Source: Levilinea sp. (GTDB lineage Bacteria; Chloroflexota; Anaerolineae; Anaerolineales; Anaerolineaceae). Taken from it: 64,000 nt of DNA. Shown in pieces: positions 24,193-33,444 of the stretch. The stretch lies in contig JARKPO010000048.1 of the NCBI GenBank assembly GCA_029975215.1, forward strand, positions 1 to 64,000, in the 5' to 3' direction. The notes under the pieces are model-generated. The model was not told where the DNA came from and ran no database searches. It saw only the letters and a program-made list of their open reading frames with translations. A program made the translations under genes and the position numbers. Every line of letters starts with the position of its first letter. Position 1 is the stretch's first letter.

Positions 24193-24615
24193 ATGCTCGC
24201 CTCGGGGAGCCGTACTGCTCGCATTCGCTCGATACTGATCGCTGTCATTTTGGGGTCGTTGGTTTGTTACTGCCTGGGGTTTGTGGTACTGTCTTTGACG
24301 GATGCCACCCGGCGGGTTCCCACAGCCACGCCCACGCTGACCGTATCTGTCACTGTGACCCCAGCGGCGGCAGCGACCACGGTGCAGCCCAGCAAAACGC
24401 CGTTTGTGTTCACCACCAACACGGTGACGATCACTCCGACTATCACGCAGACCTGGACGCCTTCTCTGACGTTCACCCCCTTCAACACCCCCACGCGGAC
24501 GATCACCCCCACCCCCACCGAAACCCAGGTTCCTACCCTTGCGCCGCCATCGGCGACCCCAACTATCCCCCCGCCGCCGGAGACTGAAACCCCGACGGCT
24601 ACAACAAGCCCCTAA
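24193..24615 (+). CDS. Thr/Pro-rich single-pass membrane protein
   Basis: This 140-residue protein has one N-terminal membrane helix (IRSILIAVILGSLVCYCLGFVVLS, about residues 12-35) and then an almost pure Thr/Pro/Ser/Val sequence to the end. Such tails are typical of extracytoplasmic stalks or glycosylated linkers in Chloroflexota. No folded domain is seen, so it may be a cell-surface spacer. AAGGAG lies eight bases before ATG 24193. No function can be assigned. Confidence 0.65.
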   Translation: MLASGSRTARIRSILIAVILGSLVCYCLGFVVLSLTDATRRVPTATPTLTVSVTVTPAAAATTVQPSKTPFVFTTNTVTITPTITQTWTPSLTFTPFNTPTRTITPTPTETQVPTLAPPSATPTIPPPPETETPTATTSP

Positions 24616-24633
24616 ATTTTTCCCCCAACCGAT

Positions 24634-25695
24634 ATGACCCAAGAACTGACCCCTTTCCTCAAAGAACTGCTTTCCCTACCGGGCCTGTCAGGTTATGAAG
24701 GTCCGGCTCGTGAGGCCATTGCGGCTGCCTGGAAACCGCTGGTGGATGAAATCACCACCAGTAAGGTCGGCAGCCTGCACGCCTTGCGACGCGGCTCGGG
24801 CGCAGCACCTCGCCCGCGCATTCTGCTGTCTGCCCACATGGATGCCATCGGCCTGATGGTCACCGGCATTCTTGGCGGTCTGCTGCGCTTTACCCAGATC
24901 GGCGGTGTGGATCCGCGCATTCTGCCCGGCCAGCCGGTGACGGTGCACGGGCGCGAGGCGCTGCCGGGGGTGGTGGTTTCGCCCCCCGATTCGCTGCTGC
25001 CGGCCCGTTTGCAGGGTAAGCCTGTAGACATGGAATACCTGTTTGTGGACACCGGTTTGCTGCCCGACGATGTGAAGAAGATGGTGCGCGTGGGCGATTT
25101 GATCTCCTTTGCCCAGGAACCGCTGGATCTGGCGGGGGATGCCCTGGCCGGACATTCGCTGGACAACCGCGCCTCTGTGGCCGCCCTGACCCACTGCCTG
25201 CAGGAGCTACAGCATATGCAGCACAGTTGGGATGTGTACGCGGTGGCTTCCGCTCAGGAAGAGACAGCCCTCTTGGGTGCTTTCACCTCACCCTTTGACA
25301 TTCGCCCCGATCTGGCGGTGGCGATTGATGTGACTTTTGCCAAAGGCCCCGGTGCGAGCGATCACCGCGCTCACCCGATGGGCAAGGGCGTGGCTCTGGG
25401 CTACGGCCCCAACATCCACCCCTTCCTGTACAAGGCCTTTAAAGATCTGGCCGACCGCCTTGATATCCCTACTTTGATGGATGTGATGCCCTCGCATTCG
25501 GGCACGGACGGCTACGCCATGCAGGTGGTGGCGGAGGGCATCCCTACCATGGTGATCAGCATTCCTCTGCGCTATATGCACACGCCGGTGGAAGTGGTGG
25601 CCCTGAAAGACATCACCCGCACCGGGCAGCTGTTGGCCGAGTTTATTTCGCGCCTGGAACCCGATTTCATGTCAAAACTGAAGTGGGAGGACTGA
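24634..25695 (+). CDS. M42 family metallo-aminopeptidase
   Basis: M42 enzymes are two-metal, usually dodecameric aminopeptidases that trim peptides in the cytoplasm. This 353-residue copy has LLSAHMDAIG (H68, D70), the bridging Asp in HSLDNRASVAAL (D177), the catalytic Glu pair in SAQEETALLGA (E209, E210), D232 in AIDVTF, and the last-ligand His in LRYMHTPVEV. It is the first of three M42 genes here, and its stop is only three bases from the next start, so they are cotranscribed. Confidence 0.93.
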   Translation: MTQELTPFLKELLSLPGLSGYEGPAREAIAAAWKPLVDEITTSKVGSLHALRRGSGAAPRPRILLSAHMDAIGLMVTGILGGLLRFTQIGGVDPRILPGQPVTVHGREALPGVVVSPPDSLLPARLQGKPVDMEYLFVDTGLLPDDVKKMVRVGDLISFAQEPLDLAGDALAGHSLDNRASVAALTHCLQELQHMQHSWDVYAVASAQEETALLGAFTSPFDIRPDLAVAIDVTFAKGPGASDHRAHPMGKGVALGYGPNIHPFLYKAFKDLADRLDIPTLMDVMPSHSGTDGYAMQVVAEGIPTMVISIPLRYMHTPVEVVALKDITRTGQLLAEFISRLEPDFMSKLKWED

Positions 25696-25698
25696 GCT

Positions 25699-26790
25699 AT
25701 GGCAAGCAACGATGAAATTCGCGCTCAAATCCCCCAAATTGGCCCCGATCAAATTGCCCTGTTGGAACGCCTGTCCAACGCGGTGGGGGTATCTGGCGAA
25801 GAAAACGAAGTGCGCGCGATTGTGATGGAAGCGGTAAAACCCTTTGCGGATGAGGTGAAGGTAGACGCCCTGGGGAATGTGCTGGTGACCCGCAAGGCCA
25901 AAACCGCCAACCCGGTCCGCGTGATGATCGCCGCGCATATGGATGAGATCGGTTTCATGCTGATCAACAAAGACGAAGGCGGATTGTTCTCTTTTGAAAA
26001 AATTGGCGGCATTGATGTGCGCCAATTGGTGGGCAAGACCGTTCTGGTGGGCAAAAAGCGCGTGCCTGGCGTGATTGGGGCGCGCCCGATCCACTTTACC
26101 ACCCCCGAAGAACGCCGCAGCCTGATCCCGATGGATCAGCTGCGCATTGACCTGGGCCCGGGCGGGGCGGATTTGGCCCGCGTGGGCGACCGCGCCACCT
26201 TTGCCACGCGCTTCCGCCAGGCCGGCCCCAGCCTGATGGGCAAGGCCCTGGATGATCGCCTGGGTGTGGCTACCTTGATTGAGCTGGTGAAGCACGCTCC
26301 TGAACATGTGGAGCTGCTGGCGGCCTTCACCGTGCAGGAAGAAATTGGCCTGCGCGGGGCGCGCGTGGCGGCGTATGCCTTCCACCCTGACCTGGCCGTG
26401 GTGATCGATTCAACCCCCGCCAACGATTTGCCCGCCTGGGACGGTAGCGAAAACGCTCGCTATAACACCCGCCTGGACGCCGGACCGGCCGTCTACGTGG
26501 CCGACGGGGCCACGCTGAGCGACCCGCGCCTGCTGCGCTGGCTGTTTGATACCGGCGATGCCCTGGGGATCCCTTACCAAGTGCGCCAACCCGGCGGCGG
26601 CGGAACCGATGCGGGTGCCATTCACCGCGTGCGCGATGGCGTTCCCAGCGTGTCCATCTCTGTGCCGGGGCGCTATGCGCACACGGCCATCGGTCTGGCG
26701 CGCCTGTCGGACTGGCAGAACACGCTGGCCCTGGTGTTCGCGGCTTTGATGCGCCTGGACGACCGCCTGCTGGCGGATGAGCGGCACTGA
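25699..26790 (+). CDS. M42 family metallo-aminopeptidase
   Basis: The second M42 copy, 363 residues. Metal-site blocks are IAAHMDEIGFMLI, KALDDRLGVATLIELV, TVQEEIGLRGARVAAY, VVIDSTPAND and PGRYAHTAIG, and GGGGTDAGAIHR is present. It differs clearly from the first copy, so the genes are old paralogues rather than a recent duplication, which suggests different peptide specificities. The AAC(3)-like gene starts inside its last 14 bases. Confidence 0.93.
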   Translation: MASNDEIRAQIPQIGPDQIALLERLSNAVGVSGEENEVRAIVMEAVKPFADEVKVDALGNVLVTRKAKTANPVRVMIAAHMDEIGFMLINKDEGGLFSFEKIGGIDVRQLVGKTVLVGKKRVPGVIGARPIHFTTPEERRSLIPMDQLRIDLGPGGADLARVGDRATFATRFRQAGPSLMGKALDDRLGVATLIELVKHAPEHVELLAAFTVQEEIGLRGARVAAYAFHPDLAVVIDSTPANDLPAWDGSENARYNTRLDAGPAVYVADGATLSDPRLLRWLFDTGDALGIPYQVRQPGGGGTDAGAIHRVRDGVPSVSISVPGRYAHTAIGLARLSDWQNTLALVFAALMRLDDRLLADERH

Positions 26791-27619
26791 TCTGAACCGC
26801 ATGGGCGAACAGGAAGCCATTCTCCAAACCGCTCAAGGCCCCATCACCCGCACTTCGCTGCGCCGTGACCTGGAGGGTTTGGGCGTACGCGCGGGCATGA
26901 CCTTGCTGGTGCACGCCTCACTGAGCCGTTTAGGCTGGGTGGCGGGCGGCCCTGCGGCGGTGATTTTGGCTCTGGAAGACGCATTGGGCGCAGAAGGCAC
27001 GCTGATGATGCCGGCTCATTCCGGTGATTTATCCGAACCCTCGCACTGGTGTCACCCGCCCGTCCCCGAAGACTGGTGGCCGGTGATCCGCGCGGAGGCC
27101 CCCGCCTTTCAGGCCGATTTGACCCCCACTCGCGGCATGGGTGTGATCGCCGAGACCTTTCGGCGCCAGGCGGGTACGCTGCGCAGCCAGCACCCCCAGC
27201 TTTCTTTTGCGGCGCGCGGGCCGCGGGCCGAGGAACTGACCCGCGATCACGCTTTGACCCCCGCGCTGGGCGAAGAATCCCCCCTGGCGCGCCTGTACGC
27301 CCTGGATGGCTGGGTGCTCTTTTTGGGCACCGATCACAGCACCAATACCTCGCTGCACCTGGCCGAGGTGCGCGCCCGGCTGACGAACCCCCATAAGATT
27401 CAGCAGGGTGCGCCTGTTCTGGTGGATGGGGAGCGGCGCTGGGTGACATTTGAAGATTACGATTGGGATTGCGACGATTTCGCAGCCCTGGGCGCGGAGT
27501 ATATCCCTGCGCCGGGGGATGCCTTTACGGGGCGCGTGGGTCTGGCCCAGACGTCCCTCTTTCGCCAACGCCCGATGGTGGATTTTGCCGTAGGCTGGAT
27601 GGAAAGCCACCGTCGCTAA
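26777..27619 (+). CDS. Aminoglycoside 3-N-acetyltransferase family protein
   Basis: This 280-residue protein belongs to the AAC(3)/YokD family of acetyl-CoA-dependent acetyltransferases. Typical blocks are GMTLLVHASLSRLGWVAGG, EGTLMMPAHSGDLSEP, TPTRGMGVIAETFRRQAG, and LFLGTDHSTNTSLHLAEVRA. The context, embedded between M42 peptidases, argues for an amino compound from peptide metabolism as the substrate rather than an antibiotic. The first ATG overlaps the previous stop; the Met eight codons later (26801) is an alternative start. Confidence 0.88.
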   Translation: MSGTDLNRMGEQEAILQTAQGPITRTSLRRDLEGLGVRAGMTLLVHASLSRLGWVAGGPAAVILALEDALGAEGTLMMPAHSGDLSEPSHWCHPPVPEDWWPVIRAEAPAFQADLTPTRGMGVIAETFRRQAGTLRSQHPQLSFAARGPRAEELTRDHALTPALGEESPLARLYALDGWVLFLGTDHSTNTSLHLAEVRARLTNPHKIQQGAPVLVDGERRWVTFEDYDWDCDDFAALGAEYIPAPGDAFTGRVGLAQTSLFRQRPMVDFAVGWMESHRR

Positions 27620-27648
27620 GAATTTTTCTACGATTTCAGGAGACCTGT

Positions 27649-28647
27649 ATGAAGAACCTCATTCAAAAATTGGTCGAGACAATCAGCCCTTCGGGCTACG
27701 AAGGTACTGTGCGCGACCTGATCCGCGCGGAAGTGGAACCGCTGGCGGACGAAGTGCGGGTGGATGCGCTGGGCAATTTGATTGTGCGCAAGGGCAAAAA
27801 AGGCCCCAAGGGTGTGCGGGTGATGTTCTCGGCCCATATGGACGAAATTGGTGTGATGGCCACCCATATTGATGAGAAGGGTTTCGTGCGCTTCACCACC
27901 ATCGGCGGCGTGCGTCCCCACACCTGCGTGGGCGGCCGCGTGCATTTTGTTAACGGTGTGCAGGGCGTGATCGGTATGGAACGGCCGGAAAGCCCCGACC
28001 GCCAGCCGACTTTTGATCAGCTTTTCATTGACGTGGGCGCCACCAGCCGCGCGGACTGCCCGGTGAAGGTGGGCGATATCGCCGGTTTTTCGCGGCCATT
28101 CATGGATTTGGGCGACAAGATCGTGGCCAAGTCGATGGACGACCGCATTGCCTGCGCCGTGCAGATTGAAGCCCTGCGCGCCCTCAAAAAGACCGATCAC
28201 GAAGTCTACTTCGTGTTCAGCGTGCAGGAAGAGGTCGGTCTGCGCGGGGCCACCACCGCCGCCTACGGCGTGGACCCCGAAATCGGCATCTCGGTGGATG
28301 TGACCGGCACGGGCGACACGCCCAAATCCGGCTTCATGGAAGTGGCTCTGGGCAACGGCCCGGCGATTAAGGTGCGCGACGGGCGCATGCTCTCTGACCC
28401 GCGCCTGGTGGACCTGATGGTCAAGACCGCCGAAAAAGCTAAACTGCCTTACCAACTGGAAATCCTTGAAGGTGGCACGACCGACGCCACCGCCATACAG
28501 ATGGCGCGGGCGGGCGTTCCGGCCAGCTGCGTGTCCATCCCCTGCCGCTACATTCACTCGCCTTCCGAAATGGTGGACTACCGCGATGTGCAGAACGCCG
28601 TGCGCCTGATTGTGGAACTGCTGGCGCACCCCATCGTTTTGAAATGA
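27649..28647 (+). CDS. M42 family metallo-aminopeptidase
   Basis: The third M42 copy, 332 residues. It shows FSAHMDEIGVMATHI, AKSMDDRIACAVQIEAL, SVQEEVGLRGATTAAYG, GISVDVTGTGD, EGGTTDATAIQMAR and CRYIHSPSEMVDYRDV, with the full set of expected metal and catalytic residues. The start at 27649 follows CAGGAG; the open frame continues upstream through the AAC(3)-like gene but has no coding support. The next gene starts in its stop codon (ATGA). Confidence 0.94.
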   Translation: MKNLIQKLVETISPSGYEGTVRDLIRAEVEPLADEVRVDALGNLIVRKGKKGPKGVRVMFSAHMDEIGVMATHIDEKGFVRFTTIGGVRPHTCVGGRVHFVNGVQGVIGMERPESPDRQPTFDQLFIDVGATSRADCPVKVGDIAGFSRPFMDLGDKIVAKSMDDRIACAVQIEALRALKKTDHEVYFVFSVQEEVGLRGATTAAYGVDPEIGISVDVTGTGDTPKSGFMEVALGNGPAIKVRDGRMLSDPRLVDLMVKTAEKAKLPYQLEILEGGTTDATAIQMARAGVPASCVSIPCRYIHSPSEMVDYRDVQNAVRLIVELLAHPIVLK

Positions 28648-30008
28648 ACCATTGGACCGCGCCTTCCCCACGCCCTGCCGCGCGCCGCAAAGGTGCGGGG
28701 TGGGGAAGGCGCGCCTTGAACACGCTGTGGGTGCTGGGCGCGGCGGGGCTGCTGCTGGCGGCCTGCCAACCAGCGGTCAGCCTGTTCACCCCCACGCCGC
28801 AGCCCACCGCTACCCCTGCCGCTCAAATTCCAACCCCTCAGCAAAGCCCTGCGCCCACGCCCACGGCCGTCGGCCCGCAGATTTTGACATTGTGGGTGCC
28901 GCCGGGCTTTGACCCGCGGGGGCAGGTGCGCGGGGCGGATGTGCTCCTGGCGCGCATCCGCGCATTTGAAGACCAAAACCCGGGGGTGCAGGTCAAAATC
29001 CGCGTCAAGGCCCCCAACGGCCCCGGCGGTTTGCTGGAATCGCTTTCGGCGGCCACCCTGGCCGCGCCGGAGGCTTTGCCCTCACTGGTGCTGCTCTCGC
29101 GCACCGATCTGGAAACCGCCGCGCTGAAAGGATTGGTGTTCCCGCTGGACGGCCTGACGGCGGTGATGGACGAGCCGGATTGGTTTGCCTACGCCGCCCA
29201 ACTGGCCGCGCTGGACGGGAGCCTCTTTGGCCTGCCCTTTGCGGGTGATGCCCTGCTGCTGCTCTACCGCGCCGAAAAGGCAGGCAGCGCGCCGGTGCAG
29301 ACCTGGGACGACGTGATGAGCCGCGGCCAGCCGCTGATCTTCCCCGCGGGCGACCCCCAGGCCCTGCTGACTTTGGCGCTGTACCGTTCGCTGGACGGCC
29401 CCTTGGAAGGCGAGTTGGGCCGCCCTGCGCTGGATCCGGCGCGCCTGGCGCAGGTTTTCAGCCTGTACGCAGAGGGCGCCCAGCAGGGGACCTTCCCTTA
29501 CTGGCTGGGGCAGTTCCAAACCGACGGACAGGCCTGGCAGGGCTACCGCGAACCGCGCGGCACCTGGGTGGTCACCTGGAGCTCGCGTTATCTGGCGGAA
29601 CTGCCGGTGGACACCGCCGCTGCGCAGCTGCCCAGCCTGGGCGACCACGCCTACACCCTGGCCACCGGCTGGCTGTGGGCCATGCCCGACCCGCACCCCG
29701 AGCGGCGGGAAATGGCTGTGCGCCTGGCGGAGTTTTTGACGGCCAGCGAATTTCAAAAGGAATGGAGCGCAGCGGCGGGTTATTTGCCCACCCGCCCCAG
29801 CGCATTGGCGGCTTGGAACAACCAGAGCCTGCAGTCCATGCTCAATCAGGCGGCTCTGTCGGCTGAAACGCGCCCCACCAACGATTTAGTTGCCAGCATT
29901 GGCCCTGTGCTGCAGGAGGCTGTGCTGCAAGTGATCAAGAGTCAAAGCGACCCTCTTCAAGCTGCAGAAACTGCCGCGGAACGGCTGCGGGAGACAAAAA
30001 GTCCATGA
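28644..30008 (+). CDS. Extracellular solute-binding lipoprotein
   Basis: This 454-residue protein has an N-terminal signal with lipobox LLLAAC (Cys about residue 41), a Thr/Pro-rich linker, then a family 1 solute-binding fold (QILTLWVPPGFD, RIRAFEDQNPGVQVKIRV, FGLPFAGDALLLLYRAEKA). Such lipoproteins deliver sugars or other solutes to ABC importers, but no permease or ATPase gene is adjacent, so it may serve a distant transporter. It is coupled to the third M42 gene by ATGA. Confidence 0.87.
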   Translation: MNHWTAPSPRPAARRKGAGWGRRALNTLWVLGAAGLLLAACQPAVSLFTPTPQPTATPAAQIPTPQQSPAPTPTAVGPQILTLWVPPGFDPRGQVRGADVLLARIRAFEDQNPGVQVKIRVKAPNGPGGLLESLSAATLAAPEALPSLVLLSRTDLETAALKGLVFPLDGLTAVMDEPDWFAYAAQLAALDGSLFGLPFAGDALLLLYRAEKAGSAPVQTWDDVMSRGQPLIFPAGDPQALLTLALYRSLDGPLEGELGRPALDPARLAQVFSLYAEGAQQGTFPYWLGQFQTDGQAWQGYREPRGTWVVTWSSRYLAELPVDTAAAQLPSLGDHAYTLATGWLWAMPDPHPERREMAVRLAEFLTASEFQKEWSAAAGYLPTRPSALAAWNNQSLQSMLNQAALSAETRPTNDLVASIGPVLQEAVLQVIKSQSDPLQAAETAAERLRETKSP

Positions 30009-30349
30009 GTCCTTTTCGCTCCTTTCTTAACCGCTTCTTTAGCCGCCTGCCTGGATGGATGACCCCGCCGGTGATGGCGGTGGTGGCTTTGCTGGTGGTT
30101 TTCACTATTTCGGTTTCTATGGATCCGCGGCCGGTGGTGCCCGCGGCCGAGGCGGCCAACCCCGTCCTGCAAAATGAGATCGCTCAGCGCCCGGCTCAAC
30201 CGCGCGCCACCCGCACGCCCACCTCGCTGCCGGAAGAATGGCTGGAAAACCACAACCAGACGGATGGGGTGGTCTTCGCCGGGGTCATTTTGGTGCTGAT
30301 TGTGGTGGTGGGCACGTTGACGACCATTTCACGCAAAGAGCAAAAGTAA
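30005..30349 (+). CDS. Small two-helix membrane protein
   Basis: This 114-residue protein has two likely membrane helices, one near residues 22-40 (PVMAVVALLVVFTISVS) and one near 88-108 (VVFAGVILVLIVVVGTLTTI), joined by a Pro-rich loop. Both termini carry positive residues, giving an inside-inside topology. It is coupled to the lipoprotein gene by ATGA and might be a partner of it. No family is recognised. Confidence 0.65.
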   Translation: MSPFRSFLNRFFSRLPGWMTPPVMAVVALLVVFTISVSMDPRPVVPAAEAANPVLQNEIAQRPAQPRATRTPTSLPEEWLENHNQTDGVVFAGVILVLIVVVGTLTTISRKEQK

Positions 30350-30455
30350 CCCAGCCGCTTCGCGCCATTCCAGGCTTGCTTCAATCCACGCAACTTCTGC
30401 GTGGATTTTTCGTATGTACTTATAGCTTTGATTGCGATTTCCAGGAGAGAGTCTC

Positions 30456-31889
30456 ATGTCTAAAATTGTTCGACCCTTGTGGTTTAACCTGGCTTTTACA
30501 GCCGCGCTGATACTGACGCTGGCTTTTGGCAGCGCCCGCCCCGTGCAGGCAGCGGTAATGGACCCCGACGGCGTGATTGAGGCCGGTGAGGTGGTGGATG
30601 ACGACGTCTTCCTCAGCGGCGATGCCGTGCGCATGGACGGCACGGTCAAGGGGATGCTGGTGGCCACCGGCAACACCATCACCATCAGCGGAACCGTCAA
30701 CGGGGACGTGTTCGCCTTCGGCAGCCGCGTTGTCGTTGCGGAGGGGGCCGTGGTGGACGGCAACCTGTTTGGCGGCGCAGCCAGCGTGGATGTGCGCGGT
30801 AAGGTCGGCGGCAGCGTGGCCGTGGGCGGCGCCACCCTGACGGTGGGCGAAGGCGCGGCGGTTGCGCGCAACCTGTATTTCGGCGGCTACGCCCTGGAAG
30901 CGGCTCAAAATTCCACGGTGGGGCGCAGCGTGTACAGCGCCGCCTATCAGACGAAACTGGCCGGGGATGTGGCCATGAACGTGGGCATCGCCGCGGCTGC
31001 GGTGGAACTAACCGGCAAGGTGGGCGGGGACGCGGTGGTGGATTTGGGCGATACCCGGCCCGGCGATCCCGCCCCGCAGATGGGCCCCTATTTCGCCTAC
31101 CCGGGCGCGCCGCAGCTTCCGCCCGCTTTGCAGCCCGGCCTGCGCATGGGGCCGAAGGCCCAGGTTGGCGGCAAGCTGACCTACACCAGCGGGCAGCCGG
31201 TGGCGGGGATTGAATCTGCGGTCCAGGGCGGCGTGGTTTATCAGACGCCCGTCCCCAACGAAAAACAACCCGCCGCGCCGCTGAACGCCCCGCGCACGGG
31301 AGCCAACTTCTTCAACGCTTTCCTGAAATGGCTGCTGGGTGTGGTGCGCAACCTGTTGACCCTGCTGCTGCTGGGCTTGCTGGCGGTGCGGCTGCTGCCG
31401 CGCGTAGTGGCGGACAGCGAGGGTGAAGTCCTCACCAAACCCGGCCACGCGGCGGGCTATGGACTGCTCTCCTGGCTGGTGGGGTACGTGGGCGCGGGCC
31501 TGGCAGTGCTGGCCATCCTGGCGGTGGGTATCTTCTTCGCCGTGGTCACGCTGGGCGCGCTCAGCCGCACGGTCTTCGGCATCGGCTTTTCCAGCCTGGC
31601 GGTGGCTTTTGCCCTCTTCACCCTGCTGGTCAGCTACGGCAGCAAACTGGTGGTGGCCTACCTGGTGGGCAACTGGGTGATGGGCAAACTGGCTCCCCTG
31701 GCCAGCGGCCGCCCCTACTGGGCCATGACCGCCGGTGTGGTCATCTACGTCCTGCTGCGCGCCATCCCCTTCTTGGGGTGGGTCATCGGCGCGGCGGCCA
31801 CTTTGGTGGGCCTGGGCGCGCTGGTGCTGGTCTATCAGAACTGGCGCAAGCAGCGCATGTCCCCCGTGGCGGCGGCTGAGGCCGTGTAA
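30456..31889 (+). CDS. Bactofilin-like beta-helix protein with C-terminal membrane segments
   Basis: The 477-residue protein opens with a signal-like helix, then short repeats of G-x-V-x-G-x-V type (GTVKGMLVATGNTITISGTVNGDVFAFGS and onward to about residue 200) that should form a right-handed beta-helix like bactofilins. A Pro-rich spacer is followed by four or more membrane helices (about 290-460). Beta-helix plus membrane anchor suggests an envelope scaffold facing outward. CCAGGAGAGAGTCTC precedes ATG 30456. A strong terminator closes the transcript. Confidence 0.75.
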   Translation: MSKIVRPLWFNLAFTAALILTLAFGSARPVQAAVMDPDGVIEAGEVVDDDVFLSGDAVRMDGTVKGMLVATGNTITISGTVNGDVFAFGSRVVVAEGAVVDGNLFGGAASVDVRGKVGGSVAVGGATLTVGEGAAVARNLYFGGYALEAAQNSTVGRSVYSAAYQTKLAGDVAMNVGIAAAAVELTGKVGGDAVVDLGDTRPGDPAPQMGPYFAYPGAPQLPPALQPGLRMGPKAQVGGKLTYTSGQPVAGIESAVQGGVVYQTPVPNEKQPAAPLNAPRTGANFFNAFLKWLLGVVRNLLTLLLLGLLAVRLLPRVVADSEGEVLTKPGHAAGYGLLSWLVGYVGAGLAVLAILAVGIFFAVVTLGALSRTVFGIGFSSLAVAFALFTLLVSYGSKLVVAYLVGNWVMGKLAPLASGRPYWAMTAGVVIYVLLRAIPFLGWVIGAAATLVGLGALVLVYQNWRKQRMSPVAAAEAV

Positions 31890-31913
31890 GGCGCTGGGTG
31901 GGGTGAAACCATC

Positions 31914-31951
31914 AGCAGACCGCTCAAAGAGGAGCGGTCTGCTGTTTTTTT
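31914..31951 (+). terminator. Intrinsic terminator after the beta-helix membrane gene
   Basis: AGCAGACCGCTC (31914-31925), loop AAAGAG, GAGCGGTCTGCT (31932-31943), then G and a run of seven T. It ends the plus-strand transcript before the convergent phosphatase-fold gene. Confidence 0.92.
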
Positions 31952-31964
31952 AACGATTTTGATT

Positions 31965-33236
31965 TTAAACCACCCAGGCGGCCAGGGGTACGAGCATTTC
32001 GGCGCGCGAGAGGCCCCCGTGGCGGCCCAGCAGGTGATTTTCGCGGTTGGCCCACCACCAGTAGGCCGCCCCGTGCGGCACGGCGATGCAGTCGCCCAGG
32101 CGGCTGTCGAGGGCCGGGTGGGCGGCCTCCGGCCCAAACAGGCCGCTTTGCAGGGCCTGAGCCGAGGGCAGCAGGGTGAACTGCCCCGGCCATTCGTGTT
32201 CCACGATGTGCCGAAAGGTGTCTTCGCGCCCGGGGCGCAGGTGCAGCACGGGCAGACGGTTTTCGCAGGTGGGCTGCAGGGTCAGGCAGTTCAGCAGCTC
32301 CGGCAGGCGGCGCAGGTCGTACTGCTCGTCTTTGGGGGTGGCGATCTGACCGTGGTCGGCGCTGAGCAGGACGAGGGTCTCGCCCTGGGATGGACGGTGC
32401 AGCTCGTTGAGGAAGCGCCGCAGCTGCAGCCCAAACAGCTCAAATTCCAGGGTCACGCGCTCATCCTCGGGGCCGTAGATGTGGCTTAGCTCGTCCAGGG
32501 TGGACCAGTACAGGTAGGTGTAGCTGGGGGCGGGGGCGGTTTGCAGGTGCGCGTTCAGGCTGACCCACAAGTCGGAGAGGGTGCGCACCGGCTGCGAGCG
32601 CACGTTGGGTTGGTGCATGGCCGACAGGCTGGAATTGGCGATCTGAATGGGCAGGCTGGCGCTGACGGTCACCCCGTGGGCGGCCAGATGCGTCCCCAGG
32701 GTGGGCACGGGCAGGAACGTTTCGGGGACAAAGCCGGAACGGCGCAGCCCGCCTACATCCCCGCGGGCGTTGGCGGGGGCGTGGTTGATCATGTTGGCGA
32801 TGGTTCCGTACTCTTTCAGCCACATCTCATAGCCCGTCAGACCGTGGACGGCCGCCGGAACCCCCGTCCACAGGCTGGTGAGGGCGGTGGATGTGGTGCT
32901 GGGCACCACGCTGGTGAGGGGCAGCAGCGTGCCGCCGCGCAGCAGGTCATCCCACGGGCCGGTGGGGTTGTCATCCCAATAGCGGTGCAGCCAGTCCCAG
33001 CCCAGGCCGTCCAGCACGAACAGCAGCACCTGTGCGTAGGGGCCTCCCAGGGCCTGTTCCCAGGCGGGGTGCAGCGGCTGGCCCAGCGGGTCTGCCCCCA
33101 GGCAGCGGCAGATGCTGGCGGGCAAATTGGCCAGTGAGGCGCCGCCGTAATCCGGCACGATCATTTCGGCGGGCAGGCTTAAACCGGCGGGGCGGTGATT
33201 CAGCAGGTGGGCTAACAAAGGGTGTTGGGCGGTCAT
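31965..33236 (-). CDS. Alkaline-phosphatase-fold phosphodiesterase/phosphatase
   Basis: This 423-residue protein fits the type I phosphodiesterase/nucleotide pyrophosphatase family. Motifs are LLFVLDGLGWDWL (first metal Asp), SVVPSTTSTALTSLWTG with the nucleophilic Thr, STLDELSHIYGP, and LLSADHGQIATP (D-H metal ligands). A C-terminal HGGLSRAEMLVPL completes the site. No signal peptide is seen. I prefer ATG 33236 over 33254 because GGAGAG precedes it. The substrate is unknown; it is not a classical PhoA. Confidence 0.85.
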   Translation of the reverse strand: MTAQHPLLAHLLNHRPAGLSLPAEMIVPDYGGASLANLPASICRCLGADPLGQPLHPAWEQALGGPYAQVLLFVLDGLGWDWLHRYWDDNPTGPWDDLLRGGTLLPLTSVVPSTTSTALTSLWTGVPAAVHGLTGYEMWLKEYGTIANMINHAPANARGDVGGLRRSGFVPETFLPVPTLGTHLAAHGVTVSASLPIQIANSSLSAMHQPNVRSQPVRTLSDLWVSLNAHLQTAPAPSYTYLYWSTLDELSHIYGPEDERVTLEFELFGLQLRRFLNELHRPSQGETLVLLSADHGQIATPKDEQYDLRRLPELLNCLTLQPTCENRLPVLHLRPGREDTFRHIVEHEWPGQFTLLPSAQALQSGLFGPEAAHPALDSRLGDCIAVPHGAAYWWWANRENHLLGRHGGLSRAEMLVPLAAWVV

Positions 33237-33291
33237 GGCGTAGGCTCTCTCCATCGCAAAGATAGCCCCATTATAGCCCCAGAATCGAGGT

Positions 33292-33319
33292 TTGTTTCCG
33301 GCGGGCAGTTGGTTATAAT
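33292..33319 (+). promoter_or_regulatory. Promoter for the discoidin-like lipoprotein
   Basis: TTGTTT at 33292-33297, 16 bases, perfect TATAAT at 33314-33319. The leader to the start at 33445 would be about 120 bases. A TATAAT on the minus strand (33275-33270) serves the divergent phosphatase-fold gene. Confidence 0.5.
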
Positions 33320-33444
33320 GATTGCAATACAGGTTCTCTCAGCGGGGGATTTTGCTCGTTTTTGTTACCGGCAGTGCGGATACAGGTGCAGAGTGGGGAT
33401 GCGGTTGGCAGGAACAGTCAGGCACACCAGGCGAGGAGAGAGAC

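Noticed and set aside
26777-27619. AAC(3)-like gene as an aminoglycoside resistance determinant
   Set aside because: The chromosomal position among peptidases and the absence of mobile elements favour a metabolic role; family membership alone does not show drug resistance.
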